Origin: Pohlia nutans
Taxonomy: Eukaryota > Streptophyta > Bryopsida > Bryales > Mniaceae
NCBI GenBank assembly: GCA_022496805.1
Contig: CM040085.1
Coordinates: forward strand, 45,289,811 to 45,353,810
Length of the DNA stretch: 64,000 bases
Reading direction: 5' to 3'
A program made the position numbers and the translations under genes. Numbering within the stretch: position 1 is the first letter of the stretch; each line of letters starts with the position of its first letter. The notes under the pieces were generated by a model. The model ran no database searches. It was not told the origin of the DNA and saw only the letters and a list, made by a program, of their open reading frames with translations. Positions 55,383 through 64,000 of the stretch are shown piece by piece.

Positions 55383-55715
55383 CATGTAGACTAACCTGCC
55401 ATAATGGATAACAACCAAACTGAACGAAACTCAATGCCGATTGTGAAGAATTTTTTGTCAACCAATCAACTTCATGCACTATTACCTATATTAGTTGATT
55501 CCAAGAAGCAACTTGGACTAGTTTGTGAAATCCTATGTTTACAGATTTGGGATAGACTAGTTATCGGTTATGGATGATGACTAACTATTCACTTTGAAAA
55601 TTTGAAAAAATTTCACTTTTTAGAAAAAAATTAAGGAAAAAATTGCAATCTTCATGATTTTTATTCTGTACCAAGGAAAAACACTATTCACCTTATACTA
55701 CTACCCTTCTACTAC
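55383..55715. other. Gene-free stretch between the Tc1-like element and a foldback MITE
   Basis: AT-rich DNA without a supportable gene or RNA. Confidence 0.4.
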
Positions 55716-56106
55716 TAAGGTAGTAACACCTTAAACCGACAGAATAAGGGAATTGGTAACCGGGGAGTGCAAAAAGCATGAAGTGAAACCATGAATGTGT
55801 TAGCAAATTGGAGACGAAGTGTTGGGTCTTGGAATCAAAAAATTTGGACACATGAGCAATTTTACACGAATTTTTGAAGTGAAGGTATTGTAGACACCTA
55901 ATCAAAATTGTAGACTTACCCAAAAGAAACAGAAGGAACACATGGACAAAACTTGTCAATGCTTCCATCTCATTGGTTCCATCTCATTGGTTCTAGTGAA
56001 GTTTTAGTGAAGTTGTGGTCCATTTTAGGTACACTCCCAATCACTTTGAGGTGAAATTATAGGAGGCAGGAATGGGTACTTGGCAGTTTAAGGTGTTACT
56101 ACCTTA
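55716..56106. mobile_element. Foldback MITE, TAAGGTAG family, copy 2 (391 bp)
   Basis: Perfect 21-bp inverted ends beginning TAAGGTAGTAACACCTTAAA. The related copy at 46,774 begins ATAAGGTAGAGATACCTTAAACC. The outermost TA may be the target duplication. It ends about 250 bp beyond the CDC48 stop codon, so it may lie in or near that gene's 3' flank. Confidence 0.75.
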
Positions 56107-56355
56107 CCGCCTGTAAGCTAGATATCGGTTGTGGGTGCATCTCCCTTAGTAATTTCAAATTCTCACCAAATTTTATGAAAAAATCATGACTTGTAGTAGA
56201 CAAAAATTCGACACCAATCCAAGGTGAAGAAGATTTTCTCATTCAAAGTACTTGGTGGAAGAGATCGACAGGAAACTGTGTACAAATCTGTACCGACGGG
56301 TCCTACAATACGGCGCCGTCTGGGACCATCACTAAGGCGCTAAACATTCGCACAT

Positions 56356-61258
<4,903 letters not shown>

Positions 61259-61370
61259 AGCCAACAACACCACAAGTCAAGTCGCTCGTTTTCGTTCGAA
61301 AAAGAACCGATGCGGATGCCGTTGGTCCTCAACAATCGAAATCGAACCACAGGCTCTTGCGATCTGGTGA

Positions 61371-61379
61371 TTATATAGA
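61371..61379 (-). promoter_or_regulatory. TATA box of CDC48
   Basis: TCTATATAA on the minus strand, 113 bp before the start codon at 61,258. It predicts a start near 61,345 and a 5' leader of about 85-90 bases. Sequence beyond (61,380-61,500) is GC-richer, as in a promoter. Assignment is from position and consensus only. Confidence 0.55.
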
Positions 61380-62616
61380 CGGAAAGAAACGGCGGCGAAA
61401 TTGGTGAAGAAGAAGAACAAGCGAGAGTGAGCACCCTGGCGATGGACCGACTGCCTTCCTTGGCAAGGCAGTGAGGACGATGATGGCGATGTTTCCTTTT
61501 CAAATCTTTGCCCTAAATGTTAATTAGTGTGGGCTTGTGCAAATGATCTTTCTCGAATTGTTTGGCAGGGTAGTTTCTTGAAACAAATGTCCCTATAATA
61601 AGAAGTCAAAACGGTGGTAGTCTATATACAATTATTGTCTACACTCAAAAGGAGGCATTAAGCCCGTCGTTTAGAACCCCGGTCGCCTTAACGATGAGTG
61701 TCTAGATGTAAGAATATAAAAATATAAGATACAAGAATTGTTCCACAATTGGTGTTGGCGAGACTGAAAACTTCTTATCTCGCCATCCTTTTATATTAGC
61801 AATGGGCCACTTCCAAAAGTAAAAGTAAAAGTAAAAGTAGATGTAGAGGCTTTTAGAAATCCAAAAGGATTTAGTACACTATAGTTATCCCCTAACTCAC
61901 TTTGAATTTGAATAAGATACCATGAATTTTGCTATAATATACTCTTATTTGTTCACTCCAAATAGTTATAAGGTATGGAAGAAGTTGGTGGTCTCTCATT
62001 ATTAAGTGTGTAAGAGTTTGGTGATCTTTAAACTCAAGGAAACTAAAAAAAAAACATCTATTTTGATAGCCAAAAAGTTTTCCTTGCGTTTAGAAACCAT
62101 CCAACATGAGGAATTTAAGACCCCACGGAATTTAAACGACTTCTGTGCGACATCCGATATTCCATGGGTTTATGCATTTTTTGCATAAATTCCGAACGGA
62201 TTTGCGCTAATTCCGCACAGACTCTGCACTTTGTTAGATAATAGAAAGAGTGAATGTAGAATCCGTGCGAATTCAATGAAAAATTAACGCGAAATCCATG
62301 TAGAATTTGTGCGAAAAATGTATGCACCCATGAAATATTGGACTTCATACAAAAATTGTTAAAAATTAGTGGGGTCCAAAATTCTTGATGAACTCTTACA
62401 CACCTAATAATGAGAGACCACTAAGTTCTTCTATACCTAATAATATATTAAAGAAAAAGACATAGTAACTTATTCAAATTCAAGGTGAGTTAGCGGATAA
62501 CTTTACTATAGAACCTTTTGGAAGCTTTCAAAGGACAATGAAAGGTTTAGAAGACTATGGAGGCTTTTAAGATACTACAAAAGGTCGCATGTCCATGACA
62601 ATCAAGGCCTCATACA
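61380..62616. other. CDC48 upstream region and gene-free AT-rich DNA
   Basis: 61,380-61,500 is likely promoter. AGTAAA repeats occur at about 61,819-61,842. From 62,150 to 62,350 there are short inverted similarities (CATGGGTTTATGCATTTTT versus AAAAATGTATGCACCCATG, about 62,163 and 62,314), possibly another foldback. No gene is seen. Confidence 0.4.
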
Positions 62617-62818
62617 TAGGGAGCTCATAATGGTTTCCTTGTGTGCGTTCCCTTTTAGTCTCACTTTTCCCACCGAGCCTCAAGAGTTGACACTTGTTAA
62701 ACTTTCCTTTTACAAGCAGGTGAGTCAACATTTAACTGGTGAATAAGCAGCTTTAAGACTCAGTGGGAAAAGTGTGACTCGCAGGGAAATCACACAGGAA
62801 ATCGCATATGAGATCCTA
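62617..62818. mobile_element. Foldback MITE (about 202 bp)
   Basis: Inverted arms TAGGGAGCTCAT and (inverse) TAGGATCTCAT, then CACTTTTCCCAC(C/T)GAG and GTTGAC(A/T)C on each side over about 90 bp. No coding capacity, and no certain target duplication. Confidence 0.6.
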
Positions 62819-62977
62819 GTGATATTATTTTTAAATTCCATTTTTGGGCACCCTAGGGTGCCCAAAATAGAATGCTTTTTAGTAATTTGTGACTTATAGC
62901 CCCAAATGTTCTAGGGGACCTACTTGGAAATAAAAAACCATAGGAGGAGGGAGTTATTCTTTTAGATGGACCCTTAA
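62819..62977. repeat. Dispersed repeat R2, second copy
   Basis: About 62,895-62,973 parallels 46,565-46,670 (ATAGCCCCAAAT, GGACCTACTTGGAAATAAAA, GGGAGTTATT, TTTAGATGGACCCT). The TTAA MITE follows at the point where the two copies diverge. Confidence 0.6.
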
Positions 62978-63886
62978 CCCCTAAATTTTTGAGCAACCAT
63001 ATTCTGGTCGTTCCACTTTTTGGGCAGCCTCCAGGGACCTCATATTTTAAAAAAATTCAATGAAAATTTCAGTGTAGCTTCCAAAAACTACACTCTACAT
63101 GTCGCACTTCGTTTCATGTCATTCCGATAAGTATTGCAAAAGTTATAAGCATTTGAAGTTTTTGAAGCGAGATCGGGCAGCAAGAATTTTTTTATTTTTT
63201 ACTCTTTTTCAAAATTTCTTTTTTGATTCATGATTGGTTGATCTTTATCTACAAATGAAGCTTTAAATGTACCCATTTTGAGCAATGGGATAAAAGTTAT
63301 GAGGAGATCTGTTTTTTGGGCAGTTTGGACAAAAAAAACTTTGAAGCTCATTTCTAAACTCAATTTTCAATATTTTTTAATGAAATAAAAGGCACTAGGT
63401 GAAGATTTCCAAGTACAACATTCTCACTGTTAAGATTGACATTTTACAATTCCATGTCAAACTTATTAATGATTTTCTTTTTCCTTTCACTTTGTACCCA
63501 CTTCTAGTAATTGTTTTATGAAAAAATTAATATGAGCTTTTTTCTTACAAGATTTTATATTTGAAGACTTAACTCAATTGTTAACATGGCCTTGCCATTC
63601 ATTGAATTTCTAACCCATTCAAAAAAAAGATATTAATTTCTAAAGTTCAAATTTGTCACCGGATTGAACCCCAAAAAATCTTCTTTTGCAACTTTGATCC
63701 TTATAATCTAAAAATCTAATGGTCATTTTGCTCTCAAATTTTGTGCTCACATGAAAATTCAAGTTGGGTATTAGATCTTACGGTTAAATGATGAAAAAAC
63801 TAAGAAACATATGATTTCTTCTGTAACTTCCAAATGCTGCGTTTTTCATGGTTTTTTGTGAGAATACGGTCCTGGTCCTTTAGGAG
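62978..63886. mobile_element. TTAA-flanked MITE, copy e (909 bp)
   Basis: Left end TTAA|CCCCTAAATTTTTGAGC, right end GGTCCTTTAGGAG|TTAA, TTAA at 62,974-62,977 and 63,887-63,890. One mismatch in the terminal repeat (GGAG for GGGG). After the right end R2-like sequence (GGGCAATGTAATCCCCATG..ATTAAGACAA..GGGATTTA) resumes, as at 46,680-46,720, so the copy sits inside R2. Confidence 0.75.
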
Positions 63887-63890
63887 TTAA

Positions 63891-64000
63891 CCAATTCAAA
63901 ATATGGGCAATGTAATCCCCATGTCATTAAGACAACCGGGGGATTTAAAGAATTCGGGCATGAAGGGCCTTCTTCTATGTATTGGTGGGGGCCCTTGAAA
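63891..64000. repeat. Continuation of repeat R2
   Basis: 63,905-63,945 resembles 46,680-46,722 (GGGCAAT(G/T)T, ..CATG.ATTAA.GACAA..GGGATTTA). No gene to the window end. Confidence 0.5.

Overview
This is a repeat-dominated stretch of a plant nuclear genome (a streptophyte; I cannot say whether a land plant or a charophyte alga). The evidence is one spliced, plant-type CDC48 gene with GT-AG introns, a Tat/Athila-like Ty3/gypsy retrotransposon with a tRNA-Asp-type primer site, and Stowaway-like and CACTA-like MITEs. No bacterial-style operon, rRNA cluster or CRISPR array is visible. CDC48 is the only clearly intact host gene.

Layout. 1-5.4 kb: AT-rich DNA with the end of a TTAA-flanked MITE and a 1.9-kb CACTA-like non-coding element. 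5.86-23.83 kb: a complete 17,965-bp LTR retrotransposon with 1,725-bp LTRs, a perfect TGCTT target duplication, a tRNA-Asp-like primer site, gag, protease, RT/RNase H and integrase regions, and a large extra frame between integrase and the 3' LTR. Its gag-pol carries stops, a frameshift, an RT active-site change and a 402-bp foldback insertion, yet the LTRs are almost identical. 25.4-26.8 kb: a minus-strand LINE relic carrying two CACTA-like MITEs, then another MITE. 27.7-40.5 kb: a very long unassigned open frame with a strong candidate intron, then an almost intact LINE (ORF1, then ORF2 with APE endonuclease, RT, RNase H, CCHC knuckle and a second, restriction-like endonuclease motif, plus an N-terminal 2A-like motif). 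40.6-56.1 kb: a mosaic of MITEs, a diverged repeat family, a small frameshifted secreted-protein gene, and a dead Tc1-like element. 56.36-61.26 kb (minus strand): CDC48, ten exons, 814 aa. 61.4-64 kb: more repeats and MITEs.

Best candidates for something new: (1) the retrotransposon's dense array of the 9-bp palindrome GCTTNAAGC in its LTRs and 3' region, next to its extra coiled-coil ORF; (2) the dual-endonuclease, 2A-like-bearing, strongly G-poor LINE; (3) at least four two-ended TTAA-flanked MITEs with CCC(C/T)T ends (piggyBac-like), unusual for a plant; (4) a TG...CA-ended palindrome with a 5-bp target duplication inside pol, which looks like retroviral-type integration of a foldback.

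All calls were made by eye from sequence and translations; no database search was run.
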